Shown here one piece after another: positions 45,351 through 57,310 of a stretch of DNA of 64,000 nt. The position numbers were made by a program, and so were the translations under genes. Within the stretch, counting starts at the first letter, position 1; each line of letters begins with the position of its first letter. Below the pieces are notes generated by a model, which made no database searches, was not told the origin of the DNA, and saw only the letters and a list, made by a program, of their open reading frames with translations. The stretch lies in the NCBI RefSeq assembly GCF_047511655.1, contig NC_133393.1:1803001-1867000 (forward strand), read 5' to 3'. This stretch comes from Castor canadensis (taxonomy: Eukaryota > Chordata > Mammalia > Rodentia > Castoridae).

Positions 45351-47245
45351 CAACAAGTGTACCAGTGGTTATTTTTCTTTATGCATCTCTCCTTTCTCTT
45401 ACTTACTCTCTACCTTCCCCATTCTTGAACCTTCTCAAGAATCACTACCTTAATGTGTCTGAGAAACATGGTAGTGAATTCAGACAGCTAACCAATACCA
45501 TGTTGAAACAAAACAGTATTTGCAGCCTGCTAATCCCTCAACTTTACCCATCTACTCGGCAGACATACATAGGGAATGGAGAACCTCCCCGGAGAACCGT
45601 AGTCCTGTGTTCTGGTTATGTGTCATTATACTCTTACCTAAAAATATTGTCTAAACTAGGCCAGAGGGAAAAGGGTAGCTGCCTATGACCTTTCTCCTGT
45701 CCTTATACTTAATTTCTTTTTGTTTTTCTCTTCCAATTTTTTCCTGTCAAGTTGCAGCATTAAAAGAGATTGAAGAAAGCAATCTTAGGAAATAATTTAG
45801 GTGTAAACAATTGTATTTGACTTAGGGATTCTTTAACACACAAATCTTAGCTCTGTCAGAATATTCAGAACACAAGATATTGTAGGCAGAAGACCCAGGA
45901 GAGAGAATAAGGAAAGGTAATTTAGTTTTTGGTGTGTGTAGTAGAGAGAATCCTTTAAGTTGAGGGAAGGGATAGGACAAAAGGAATCATGTCAGAAATT
46001 ATGTGTTAAATATATGACTTATATAAGAATTTAGCACCTAGAAATTGAATACTACTCTAACCAAAAAAAAAAAAATCAAAAATATGAGTCAATGACTGTG
46101 GGCCTGCAGCAAGTAGAAGCTGAATGTGCGTCGGGAGACTGTTAGAGGAGTTGAAGGTGGTGAGAAGATGTTATTGCACAGCGGTGGACATTTTGGCAAT
46201 ACTGACAGCAGTGGTTGTGTAGAAAATAGAAAGGCTGCTAGTGAGCTCACGGATCTGGCTGGAGACATTGACAGCAGAGGGTAGAAGATGCCAGCATGCT
46301 TCTAGATGGCTATGACTGGTGAACTTAAAAAAGAACTATTAAATTTTTCATTGGAACTTAGAGACACTGTAAAGAAATCAGGACTTGCTTGGTTTGGAAA
46401 AACAATTATTTCTTATCCTACTCTCTTCAAGCAAAATATTCTCAAAGAAATAGCTTCAAGGCAAAGATCAAATCTAGGGTGCCATCCGCAAAGCCTAAAT
46501 TCAAGGTAACAACTTCAAGGCATGGCTGTAGGGTCATTCAGAATTGTTTCAGACTGCCTAACACTCGTAAGAGTGTTAAGGTTATGCTTCAGAAAGAAAT
46601 GGGGCTTTCTGACGTCCTAAGACATGTCCCAATAGCTGTTTCATAGGTGTCAAAGTTAGAGAAGCGCCTAAGAAAGAAAGGCTGTTGTGGCTTTTGTCTG
46701 ATGAAGTATATTGTAAATTGATACCTAAGGAGCCCGAACAGTTTATAAAGGAATTTTATTAACTTGGACCCAAAGGGCAGGGACAGCGCAGAAGGGCAAA
46801 CAACCATTGAGTCTCAACCCTCTGGGTCAGAAAGCAGGCTGAGAATACTCAACATCAAATGGGCTACATAGAAAAGGAAGGATCATTCTGGCAGAACCAA
46901 AAGCCTACAAGATAGACACAAGAGCCATGGGAAAGTCTCACCAGGAGTGGGGATGGACCACAAGCAAGCGACTGGCAGAATGTAGTTGCTGGATTTTCGA
47001 ATTACCATAGATAAGTGATGGCTGTGCCTGCCAGTGCTTTTTGAAAGGGGTTTGCAGACAACACACTACCTCTGAACACCACTGTGCACTCGGGATGTGT
47101 GGCAGTATCACAGGTCTTCAGACAAAAAATAACTGTGCTCCAGGAGCTGAACTTGTGTCTCTTGAACCTGGCCCTAACTTAAGAGGAGATACCTTTATTT
47201 TGAGTGAATAGTAGGAAGTTCCCAGATGGCTAATATTCAGATATG
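45351..47245. other. Intergenic DNA, part possibly old repeat
   Basis: The stretch 46290-46680 reads like a decayed interspersed repeat ('gcttcaaggcaaagatcaaa', 'agactgcctaacactcgtaa'), but I cannot assign a family. No intact gene is visible. Confidence 0.3.
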
Positions 47246-47375
47246 CAAGCCGTAAGGTCTCTGTCAAAAATTCTCAGCTCTGCTGTTTTAGCATGAGAGC
47301 ACTAAATGTAAATAAAACTTTATTTATAAAAGTAGGTGAAGGGGTATACAGTTTACCAACTCCTGATGTGATGGG
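47245..47375 (+). repeat. Possible hAT-type DNA transposon end
   Basis: 'gcaagccgtaaggtctctgt' and 'ataaaactttatttataaaa', followed by 'agtttaccaactcctgat', resemble the end of an old non-autonomous hAT element. Confidence 0.4.
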
Positions 47376-47429
47376 ATGAGATCTTGGTGGTTTAGAACAT
47401 GTGAGAGGAGTGTAAGTCTTTTGTGACCA

Positions 47430-47925
47430 AGGGGTAGACTGTAGCAGATTAAAGATAGCCTCACCTTTCCAACACTCCTCCCTGAAAGATACAGACAGAC
47501 TGTGATTGTTGAGACCGTCGTGCCAGGTTCCTCACCCCCAAGACACTGGAAGTTTCCGTTCCCCAGCTCATGGCACTTTTGCTCTCAAAACCTGAACCAC
47601 CATGTGAGGATTATAACTATCTGCTAGAGAGACCGGGTGGAGAGGCCCCACACTACCTGGTGATGGGAAGAGCCCAGTAGAGCCATTATGGTTAAGACAT
47701 AAGGAAGGGGATTGAAAATATCTTGGATCCTCTAGACCATGATGGCCACCAGGTAAATACTATCAGGTAACCTCAGTCAACACTACACGGAGCAGAAGAA
47801 TCACCCAGCCAGCATCTGCCTGAATTATTGATCCACCAAGTTGTAAGGTGTGATAAAACAATCGTGTTTTTAAAGCCACTAAGTTTGGGTGTATTTTGTT
47901 ATAAACAATAGGTCAAACACACACT
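47430..47925 (+). repeat. MLT1-like LTR remnant (ERVL-MaLR)
   Basis: The 3' part is diagnostic: 'gcagaagaatcacccagcca', 'gaattattgatccaccaagt', then 'agccactaagtttgggtgta' and 'tttgttataaacaataggtc', as in MLT1 LTRs. It is a solitary, non-coding LTR fossil. The left border is uncertain. Confidence 0.65.
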
Positions 47926-49615
47926 AATACACACATAGAGATTGGAAAAGGGTGGGGGAGACAGAGAAAGAGATTAGGGATCATGAAAAAATTCAGTTTG
48001 GAGTTTTCTTCTGGTTTTTCATGATTTATAGTATTTTCCAAGTTGTTTTGTGGTTTTTTTTTTTTTTTAATAAGCCTGAAAGCTTTTTCCCTGACTAAAA
48101 GAAAAAGCAACTTTGGCAAATCCAGACTTAAATACAGAGGAATGGTAAGCTCAAAATGACCCTTAAGAAAGAGCAATTATTTTTGCTGCTCCAAGAGAGG
48201 GGACATGCAGGAAGGCTGACACAGAGCTTTCCCACAGTCCGGAGGAAAGGTGATTAGGGTCTTGCTGTGAAGATGGAGGAAAAGAGGCATATATTTTTAA
48301 ATGTTACGCAAGAATGGATGGAACTTGCTCTTTCCACCTTTTGCATGTCATTCATAGAAATGTAAAAAGATCACAAGAATTGTACCCAACAGCAACAAGA
48401 CTGACAGCATCTTCTCCATTGTCTGTCTCCATCCTGACTGTGAAGAAAGAAATAACAGGAACATTTCTGCATTCTGTTACACTCACGGGGGCAATATTTG
48501 TGTCCACTCCCCAAAATGGATTTCTTTCATTTAATAATGTTTAAACACTGGAGTGTCCTACAAAGTAAGCCAGCTGCTCTCCGGATACAGTAGAACCACT
48601 ACTACCTCCCCAGCCCCATTTTGTCTTTGTTTTCAAACACAGGTGCCAAACTGGAATTTTTCTACAGACATTAAGTGTTTCTGCTACATGTTATCAAAGG
48701 TTCACAAGCTGCCTCCTGATGGGCATTCTAGGGACATACTAATTGTATCCAAGGCAATATTTTGGCAAGGGAAGCAAGCTGTTCTCTTCAGCAAAATGTC
48801 CAGCCAATCTGTACCCCACTTACTGTATTCTAATAAGCCACCTAGGGTGCTTATTAAACAAGTCATTTGCATCCGGAAACATAAACTTTTAAAGGCAAAT
48901 ATTTGACTCAATTTTTTAAAATGTTTCATCTCTTTTTTTTTTCCCCATTTGCACTCACACAGCAACCACACACGGAAGCTATACAACAGGTAGCTTATTG
49001 ATATACCCTCGAAGTTTACACTTGGCTTTGATTTTCCAGAAAGAGAGAGATGAAGCCATCTTAATGAAGGACAAGGGAACACATGGGGGAACACAATGGT
49101 GCCCAGAGGTGCTAATGCATTGTGAATTCCATCCTAAATGAAAATGATCGGTTACACTTTCTTATCAGACGCATCCTCCAAACTTCTTTCATTCCTGCTG
49201 CGGGAAATTCTTCACTGACAAGGAATCAGAGAAATGGTTATTTTCCCCAACTGATGGCTTTGCGTTTCTGGAAAGATGACTTTTAACATGCAGTTTGCAT
49301 GCATCTAAAATCATTCCAATGCAAGGCCAGAGCTTCACAACTCTTTTTAAATTTTCAAAATGAGTTTGCTGCCCAAAGGAAAACATAAAACACACAAAGG
49401 CTAGAGAGAGGCAGAAATTGGTCTAAAGAGCTTAGAAATTTCTTCCTGCCTGGTGAACTGCTTTTATTAAAGAGTTTACTGTTTTTCCCCAAATTTGAAT
49501 GGATGTTTCTACAAATGGAATGAGTGGTGAAAAGGTAAAAAGACAGAGGTTGATGAACTTGTTACCAAGATAGCATCTAGACCCAAACAATGATAACAGG
49601 ACGACCAACCAGGAT
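47926..49615. other. Intergenic DNA
   Basis: No supported feature. The reverse frame 48702-49094 (130 codons) and the forward frame 48553-48906 overlap, and neither shows a domain. Confidence 0.4.
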
Positions 49616-49619
49616 AGGT

Positions 49620-49825
49620 GTAATTGGCAAAATAATGACACTATGTAATTATGTGTGTACTACACCACAGGAAAACCTTTACTGTATCCTAACTCGTGTA
49701 ATCATCACCACAATAGCAGTTTTAATTTCCATTTTATACAGGAGGAAATTAAACCACAAGAAGTGGAATAAATTGCCCAGGTGTGAAGCCAGAATTTGAA
49801 CACAGGCAACTCTGTTCCAGAGTCC
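49620..49825 (+). repeat. MIR-like fossil SINE
   Basis: 'gtaatcatcaccacaatagc', 'gaggaaattaaaccacaaga', 'aaattgcccaggtgtgaagc' and 'gaatttgaacacaggcaact' are in MIR order over about 200 bases. Confidence 0.65.
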
Positions 49826-51145
49826 AAGCTCCAGCCACCACACAACACAGCCTAACGCATCCAGCGTGGGGTGACTAAAAGTGTCCTATAGGTCTGGGAG
49901 AAACTGCTGAGCTGTTGCTTCAGGACAGTGAGGCCAGCGAGAGTCAACACGTCATCCTTATCTATCTCTTCAAAAGTCTTCATGGTTTCTTAAGAGCGGT
50001 GCAAAAAAGTGTTTTCCAGGGTAACTTGGTGCAAAGCGAGCAAAAAAATCTGCAGCACTGCCTCAAGGTCCCTAAATTACCTGCTGAGAACTCCAGGAGA
50101 GCAGTCTGGATTTCACCACCCGCTCTGTGCCGTAATAGGAAGATGTTTAGATAGCTGTCTTTCAAGTTGTTACAGCAAACTAGATTCACAGGCCACTTGT
50201 CTGGGGAGAAAAAAATCAGCAAAGCACATTCTTGTGCTTCGGTGGCAAATGAATTTTTGGTTTGTGATGCAGGGATTTTTGTCACTGGTAGTCAATAGGG
50301 AAGCCATGAAAGCTATTCAGTATCCAACGGGTCCGTGGTGTTATCATATAAAAGCTGTGATTCATCAGGAGGAACTAAATGTGCCAACTTCTGCACGAGA
50401 GTTGGAGTTTTTGTCAACACGATGAACTTAAAAAGATGTCTGCCTGAGTAGATTTTGTTTTTGTAGTTAAATAGAAGTTGTAAGCTGCATCAAAAGGAAA
50501 GCATGCTTACATCTATCTTGTTACACACCATATATCTTCCCCAGGATTCCATTTGCTTCAAATTAGTATTTTTCTGGGAAGAAGGAATGTGAAATCCAAT
50601 AATGCACTGTTAGAGATAATGTTTAATTCATTTTATTTAGAATTCTTTTCAGTCACTTATTTCCCTTCCTCAAGTCAACTTTACTGTAGAATTTTAGAGC
50701 CTGATGAAATATTTAATAGGGATTATTCATTCACCCAAACATTTTCATTAAGCATTTATTATGTGCCAGGTGCAGTTCAAGGGGATAGAATCCAATCTCA
50801 TTGTGGAGATGGAGAAAAGAGAGACGAGAGGCAAGAGCTAGCTTAAGACAACAGGGAAAGACTAGTGAAGCCATCTCTTCTTCCCAAAGTCAAGTCCTCA
50901 TCCTTTTCTGACACTGCCTCAGAAGAGTGAAAGTCTGCTGGGGCCGTGTGGACGTAGAGACACAGTGAGCTTTGTCTTCCGAACCCCTTTTCATGAAATT
51001 GTACAGACCGAGGCATAAGTAGAGCAACACAGCAGTGCCATTCGAGCAACGAAATAGATCTGAGTGGTTGTCCTTCTCAAATGAGCGGAGAGACTCACTT
51101 ATCACACAACTATTGGAACAGGCACCAGGCTAGAGGTACCACTCA
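49826..51145. other. Intergenic DNA with a short L2-like piece
   Basis: At 50725-50800, 'cattaagcatttattatgtg' and 'ccaggtgcagttcaagg' match the L2 3' end. Otherwise nothing is recognised. The open frames at 49980-50425 are opposed and domain-free. Confidence 0.4.
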
Positions 51146-51149
51146 TGGG

Positions 51150-51335
51150 ATGGCTTTGTTCCCCCAAGAATATTGGGAGGAAGATCCTGTTATTCTCACT
51201 TTGCATTTAGGAAAACGGACTCACAAGTAACAACCTCACTTAGGGTCATAGAGGTGGTCAGGCGTCACAACTGGAACTGAGCCCGTGATTCTGAGAGCAG
51301 AGTGAGCTCTTTCACTACAAGACCCTGCACCCCTG
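51150..51335 (+). repeat. MIR-like fragment
   Basis: 'ggaaaacggactcacaagta', 'cttagggtcatagaggtggt' and 'ggaactgagcccgtgattct' follow MIR. Confidence 0.5.
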
Positions 51336-51565
51336 GCACACGTAGATGCAAGGCAGTGCCCTTCCCCGATCACAGCAGAGAGGTGAAATGGAGGTCACAG
51401 AGAACGCTGGGACGTGTCAGCATTGATTGCATCCTGGCCTCCCGCTAGAAGCTGGAGCAGCCTGGGAAGCGGCATAAAGTACCATGGAATACTGCGGCCA
51501 GAGCTGCTCTCTCCCTGCTTTTTATGTGCAGCACAACACTCAAGTTGTTTGTATTTGTGGCAATT

Positions 51566-51703
51566 TGTAGGGGGATCACAGTTCAAAGCCAGCCTGGGCA
51601 AACAGTTTGCAAAACTCTATCTCAAAAAAACCCATCACAAAAAATGGCTGGTGGAGTGGCTCAAGGTGTAGGCCCTGAGTTCAAATCCCAGTACTATAAA
51701 AAG
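51566..51703 (+). mobile_element. 5'-truncated composite SINE: B1-like + ID-like
   Basis: Only the 3' part of a B1-like monomer remains ('agttcaaagccagcctgggc'), followed by an ID-like unit 'ggctggtggagtggctcaag' in which a piece between the A box and 'gccctgagttcaaatcccag' is deleted. Confidence 0.7.
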
Positions 51704-51735
51704 ATCCAGCTAGGAGGGAGATACAAATGGACAAT

Positions 51736-51737
<2 letters not shown>

Positions 51738-51772
<35 letters not shown>
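51738..51772 (+). repeat. (CA)n microsatellite
   Basis: About 17 CA units. Confidence 0.9.
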
Positions 51773-51777
<5 letters not shown>

Positions 51778-52090
51778 CACCACCAACTACAACTACAACA
51801 CGGGCAACATCAAAGGAGTGTTATTTTGAGATCTTGAGGTTTGGGTGTTCTTTGTGCTGCAAAAGCTGATGGACTCACTATTTTAGGCTAACAGCATAAC
51901 CCATCAATGTTCAGCTCTCAATACCTTCTCTTTAACTTCAGCCATTTTCTGAAACTTTGGATTCTTCCCTGTAGGTCAGTAGTCCAAGGTAGTTCAGGTT
52001 CTGGGGCCACTGTTCTCAGACACTAACCTTTCCATAAAGTTATTTCAAAACAACTAAGACAGATGACAGATAAGAGATGGACAGATGATA
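51773..52090. other. Intergenic DNA
   Basis: Short unique stretch between two microsatellites. Nothing recognised. Confidence 0.4.
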
Positions 52091-52097
52091 GAGACAG

Positions 52098-52428
52098 ATA
52101 GAGAGAGAGAGAGAAAGGGAAGGGAGGAGAAGGAGGGAAGGAAGGAAGGAGGGAAGGAAGGAAGGAGGGAAGGAAGGGAGGAAGGAGGGAGGGAGGAAGG
52201 AAGGAAGGAAGGAGGGAAGGAGGGAGGGAGGGAGGAGGGAGGAAGGAGGGAGGGAGGAAGGAAGGAAGGAGGGACGGAAGGAAGGAAGGAAGGAAGGAGG
52301 GAGGAAGGAAGGAAGGAAGGAGGGAAGGAGGGAGGGAGGGAGGAAGGAATGAAGGAAGGGAGGAGAGAGGGAGGGAGGGAGGAGGGAGGGAGGAGGGAGG
52401 GAGGAGGGAGGGAGGAAGATAGAAGAAT
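52098..52428 (+). repeat. (GGAA/GGGA)n polypurine block
   Basis: About 330 bases of nearly uninterrupted purine on the + strand, mixing GGAA and GGGA units with GA at its left edge. Long Ser/Pro/Leu-rich (minus) and Gly/Glu/Arg/Lys-rich (plus) open frames (about 140 codons each) are artefacts of the repeat. Such tracts can adopt triplex DNA and stall polymerases. Confidence 0.9.
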
Positions 52429-53030
52429 AGGCATGATAGAGAGAAAGACACAGTATGGCATGGGTTTGAAGTACATGCTTGTGTGGGGTTTTGACAAAGA
52501 GTGACAGCCTCTATGGAAGTTATGTCCGCCTCATTCTTGTGAATAATGTGCTTTGGCCATTTTAGTTGCTAATATTGAATCTATTTATGATAATCCCATG
52601 AGGAAGTGTTCAATTGACATAGAGCTTTCTTTATCTTAAGGAACATTTATATCCCATGAATTCATTCCCTGCATTTCTCCCAGAGAACTCGGGTGTTTTT
52701 TGGTTCTTTTGGTCCTCAGATGGATCTAAAGTAGAAAGTCACTTACTAGTGTTGTACAGATGCCCATGGAACATCTGGGATCATTATTTTCCTGTTTTGC
52801 TTCATTTCATTGTTCTTTTCCAATCCGATGTTCTGTCTTCAAAATAGCTAGATAAAATTCCATTTCCCTCACACAATGATAAACACACTGAACTTTGGAA
52901 TGTACTTATTTTTGTTTCTACTGCAATGTCTTCACTCCACATCACGAGTTTTTAAAAACCCAAGTGTAGAATAATTCATTATTTGATTTTCTTTCTTTCC
53001 CTCTTTTGTTCTGCTTTGCTCTTCTATTAT
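52429..53030. other. Intergenic DNA
   Basis: No feature supported. Confidence 0.4.
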
Positions 53031-53031
53031 T

Positions 53032-53164
53032 ATTTTTTTTTGAAATCAAGTTTCATTTGTGTTGTCTAGGCTGGCCGCTAACTCACTAGGCTGGCATTGA
53101 ATGCAATCTTCTGCCTCGGCCGCCTGAGTGCCGGGATTATAGGCGAATACCACTACACCCAGCC
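53032..53164 (-). mobile_element. B1-like SINE
   Basis: T-run, 'tgtctaggctggccgctaac', 'tgccgggattataggcgaat', ending 'acacccagcc': a reverse B1-like monomer. A second 'actaggctggcattgaatg' inside suggests a short internal duplication. Confidence 0.75.
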
Positions 53165-54550
53165 CCTTCTCTCTTTTGGATGGAGAACTTATAAAGTGTA
53201 ATCTGTTGGTAATTTTTATAGTTACGACTCATTCTTGTGGTTAAAAAAGAATTTTGAAAAAGCACTTTGAAATAACCTAACTAAAGCTGTGCTAGTTATC
53301 AAATGTGCAAATATTACAAGTCAGTGGGATAACAAATAGAACAAAGACAACCTGAGAAGAAAGTGATGAACTGAGCCCTCTTCTCTGCCAGGCTGGCATC
53401 TAATAAATAATGCACGGTTCCTTTGTCAGCTCTTTCTTCCATTCATCCATCCTTCTTTAATTGTGAGATCTCACTCCAGTCTTTCCATTGTATCAGGCAG
53501 CACTCATTTAATACAGCACTCTTTTAATACTTACTTTGTATATGAGAAGCTCAAAAAATAGGCTGATTTTTATACAGATGAAACTCATAGGAGTTTTGCA
53601 TTGTTAAATCTTCTAAAATTTATGGCCATTAAAGTATAGAGGGAAGACAGAAAAGGGGAAAATTCTCTAAGCATTCCCTTCTTACTCTTTACTTTTCTGC
53701 ACATAGAGCCCCTTCTATGGCATGAGGACTGATTCATTATTAAAATGTTCTTTGAACATTCACATTTTATTTGCCTACCATCAGCGGACGGACAATGGGT
53801 GATATCCACTTCTTGTCTCTTGTGAGACATACTCAATGAGCATTTATGGGTAAGTGGTTTTTCAAGTTCCCAGAGTTCATATTTTTCCACATTTTTGTTA
53901 GCACATGTCAGGTGTATAACGTGAGAATTTCATTGTGATATTTCCATATGTGCAATTAACAAACTTCTGCCATATTCATCTCCTCCATTGCTCTGCCTGA
54001 TCCTCCCTCCCTGCTTTTTTTCATCCCTCTTGCAATTTTTGAATGATGCACAATTACTTTATTGACTTCTTATAATCCAGCACTGCCACTCATGCATCAT
54101 TTAAAAAAAGTCATATTTCCTTGGTATTTGCAAATGGTGCATTAGAACTTAAAATACACCCTGATTAATTATGTAAAGTGGTGAATTATTTAAAATTATA
54201 ACTAAAATTTGGTTCCTTTCTTCATGAAATGTAAATATTTCTCCTTATAGTCTTGAGGTTATCATTTTGCTGTGAGTAGTGCAGTGTCACACATACAGGT
54301 CCATCTGGAGAGGAGTGTATCTTACACACTTTAGTTAAACAAACAAAATGCTTGCAATTTTTAATGGGTTTTATTCTGACCTTTTCATACGTGTTGTATT
54401 CTCCCTCCACACCCTCTCTTTCCTCCCTAAAGCATTTTAAGCACTAAAAGATTCTAAGCATAATTTGATGATTCTTGAAAACATTAAGAAAAAGTTTTTT
54501 AGAACATCAGAAGCTCTAAGAAGATAATCTGTCACCATGACAAAATGTGA
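53165..54550. other. AT-rich intergenic DNA
   Basis: Around 53895-54000, 'gagaatttcattgtgatatt' and 'tccatatgtgcaattaacaa' resemble an antisense rodent L1 tail. The rest is unassigned. No gene seen. Confidence 0.35.
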
Positions 54551-54554
54551 CGAA

Positions 54555-54660
54555 CACTTGCTCAGACGTCAATAGACCTGGGCTGGTTTCAACATCTGCT
54601 CAGCTTTGACCTTGGGCAAGGCACTTCCCTTTTCTAAACACCAGTTCGTGCAGTTGTCAC
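54555..54660 (-). repeat. MIR-like fragment
   Basis: 'caacatctgctcagctttga' and 'ccttgggcaaggcacttccc' match the highly conserved MIR core. Confidence 0.55.
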
Positions 54661-54894
54661 TTAAAGATCAGGTGAGCCATGTTGACAGCAGAGAATTGCT
54701 GGAAGTATGAATGGCAGAATGCCAGCGTTCATCTGGTGTTTTAATTATATCAGAAAAATTTAAAAATCAGTTTAAAACTAAGGATAAAAATGAAAAGGAA
54801 TAATGATTAACTTAAGTTTAGTGACACTTTAAATAAACTATATTTCGTACTGTAAGATAGCCCGCTAAGATACTGTAAGAAAAATGAGCTGAGG

Positions 54895-55185
54895 AAAGAC
54901 CAGGCACAGATACCCATGTCCTAATCCCTTTATGTGTTTCCTTATATGTGGGAAAGAAGAGGTTAAAGATGCTGAGATGGGGACTTGTTCCTGGATCATC
55001 TAGGTGGGCTCTATATGAAATAATAAGTGTCCCTATAAGAGAGAGGCCAAGGGAGTTTCATACACACAGAACAGAAGGCATTGTGACCAGGGGACAGAGT
55101 GGGGACAGAGGTGGCTACAAGCCAAGGAAGGCTGCATTGAGAATATGCCATGTGCAGGAACTGATACATGTGAACTTGATTTCAT
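54895..55185 (+). repeat. Old LTR-like repeat, unassigned
   Basis: 'cccatgtcctaatccctt', 'gaggttaaagatgctgagat' and 'agtgtccctataagagagag' follow a common old mammalian repeat, probably a MaLR-type LTR. Family not certain. Confidence 0.45.
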
Positions 55186-55310
55186 CCTCACGAGGAATCC
55201 TGTTGTTTTCAGATGAGAACGTCAAGACCCCATGAGGTTGTGTGACTTCCCCAGCTCACTCAGTAATTGGTGGAGCCAGAACTTCCAATGCAGCCAGTCT
55301 GACCCAGACC
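55186..55310 (+). repeat. MIR-like fragment
   Basis: 'ttttcagatgagaacgtcaa', 'gtgtgacttccccagctcac' and 'gtggagccagaacttccaat' follow MIR. Confidence 0.55.
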
Positions 55311-55575
55311 CTTTTTACCCATTACATAACACTATGTGTTAATGTAACAGAGAAAGACACAAATGTTATTTCAAGAAGTTTCGTTCAAGAAGTACCAAGG
55401 GAAAACAATGTAAGTTCAGTACTAGTTTATACTTTATATGATACGCTCAGTTTTCTACAAAGCGTATCACGCGTGGGCACCCTCCTGCTCAGTGATGTCA
55501 CAATGCATTGACACCTCCTAACCTCCTAGCCACAAGACGCATGGTAATCTACCCTGCCCTCTCAGGAGGTGAAGA
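55311..55575. other. Intergenic DNA
   Basis: No feature supported. Confidence 0.4.
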
Positions 55576-55896
55576 GGCAGAGGTTTTGAACTCAAGGCCT
55601 TGCACTTGCTAGACAAGCACTTTTTTACTTGAACCACACCCCCAGCCCTTTTTGCTTTTAGTTATTTTTTGGATAGGATCCCTTGTTTTGGCCGAAGTTC
55701 AGTCTCAGTCTGCGATTCTTCTAATTATGCCTCCTGCATAGTTGGGATGACAGATGTGCACAACCACCCACACACGGCTTATTGATTGAAATGTGGTCTT
55801 GATAGCTTTTTTCCCAGGCTGGCCTCGAACTGTAATCCTCCCAATCTCCACCTCCATGCAGCTGGAATTACAGGAGTAAACCACTATGCCCAGCCC
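55576..55896 (-). mobile_element. Composite SINE, reverse: ID-like + two B1-like parts
   Basis: On the + strand it reads, in order, an ID complement ('ggttttgaactcaaggcctt', 'acttgaaccacacccccagc'), a T-rich linker, a B1 complement (about 55670-55770), and a second B1 complement with 'aggctggcctcgaactgtaa', ending 'actatgcccagcccacg'. Seen from its own strand it has the B1-B1-ID layout of the copies at 12196 and 59953. Confidence 0.8.
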
Positions 55897-57180
55897 ACGT
55901 AACATATTTTACAGCCCTAATTAATGTGGGCTGACACTCGTCAGTGTGATCAATGGTGCTTTCACTCATCCATTCAACAAACTGCAATTGAGTGACAAAG
56001 TTGTGACTTTGCAAAGGAAGAAGTCCATATCCTACCCTCATGGACCCCACCATGTGGCCAGGGATCAGGCTGCCGTGCTGTACTTCCAAAGCTCTTTATG
56101 GCCCAGTACTGCTCCACTTGGGTGTCACTGCTTACCAAAGCTAAAATGAGATAAATTTTATTTAGTGCCATTTGAATTAGTATTATTTGTAAGCATTGAT
56201 GGGGTTTTATTTCAACCATAAACAGAACTTTTCCTAGGAACATTTAGAATGATATTTTAAGGACAGCTGTCCAGGGGCATTCTGGTCCTGTTTTGTATTC
56301 TGCTCTATAAGCACTGAGCTATAAAAATGACCCTATGAAATCAAGAATGCATAGCAGCCTATTCACACACTGGGAAGGATCTGAGCTCAGGAGTCGCTGT
56401 TCCTCCCACACTGTCTGTGCATCTTCAGAGCTTGAGATAATAAACAGAAGCTTGCTGTATTTTCCCCCCATGTAAAAGAGAAAAGAATGACATCTCAATT
56501 TTTTTCTGAAGACAATCTGTTTCTTCTTGCTCAGAGCAATGTCAGAAAACCTTGACCTGTTTTTTGAAACAGACCACATCAGTCAAGATCTAGTTTCACT
56601 TAATATGTGGAAAGAGCCCAGCCTGAGTCTAGTGAGAAGAGTGATGCCCTTCACATCCAGGTCATCCCTTTTCTGACTCGAAACACTGCCCCAACCTTCC
56701 AAAAACTCTTAGGAGAAATTAAGGAGATGATTGCAAGTAATGTTAGGGAAATTTAGGAATCTCTTCTCTGAACTACTGTTCCACTTTTCAAAACATTAAA
56801 ACACATCAGTTTGTGAACACTGGCACAAGTGTTTTCTCCTCATACACAAAAATATTTCTGCATTGGAAGACTTTGTGACGTTGCCTTGTGGATAAGTTCT
56901 GGAAGCCGCAGCTATTCTGTTCGGGCACTGTGAACTTCTCATACTTAAAGGCCAGTATCCACAGCTGTCCTTTGAATGGTATGAGTAGATCCGTACAGCA
57001 AAATGCATGAGTGGATGTAAACATAACTTCTGCATCTGGCACAAAAGTAATTAGGAGCAGTAATGGATTGTGGACACAGTGCTCAATGCTTTCAGTATGC
57101 AATGTTTCACTTATAAGATGAAACAAGCAGATATCGGCCTTGTTTGTTAATTTGTTTAAATTCGTACTAAGAATGATTTT
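55897..57180. other. Intergenic DNA
   Basis: Nothing recognised. The reverse frame 56806-57195 (129 codons) has no domain. Confidence 0.4.
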
Positions 57181-57189
57181 AGGTGCTTT

Positions 57190-57310
57190 CAACACACTAT
57201 TTCCTATTCCCCACCTCTACAGAGATAGATATTATGGTCTCCAGTTTGCAGATGAAATTCTGAACAGTCACAGTATCAATGTGTTACAGAATTAGAAAGC
57301 CATCCTATGA
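57190..57310 (+). repeat. MIR-like fragment
   Basis: 'agatattatggtctccagtt' and 'gcagatgaaattctgaacag' are diverged MIR. Confidence 0.4.

Noticed and set aside
45201..45428. Lys/Glu/Gly-rich open frame
   Set aside because: Lies across the GGAA microsatellite and the SINE tail.
46290..46680. Possible endogenous retrovirus or old transposon coding piece
   Set aside because: The text looks repeat-like but I could not match it to a family or find a domain, so it is not called as a feature.
52023..52504. Open frames of about 140 codons on both strands rich in Ser/Pro/Leu or Gly/Glu/Arg/Lys
   Set aside because: Pure products of the GGAA/GGGA microsatellite.
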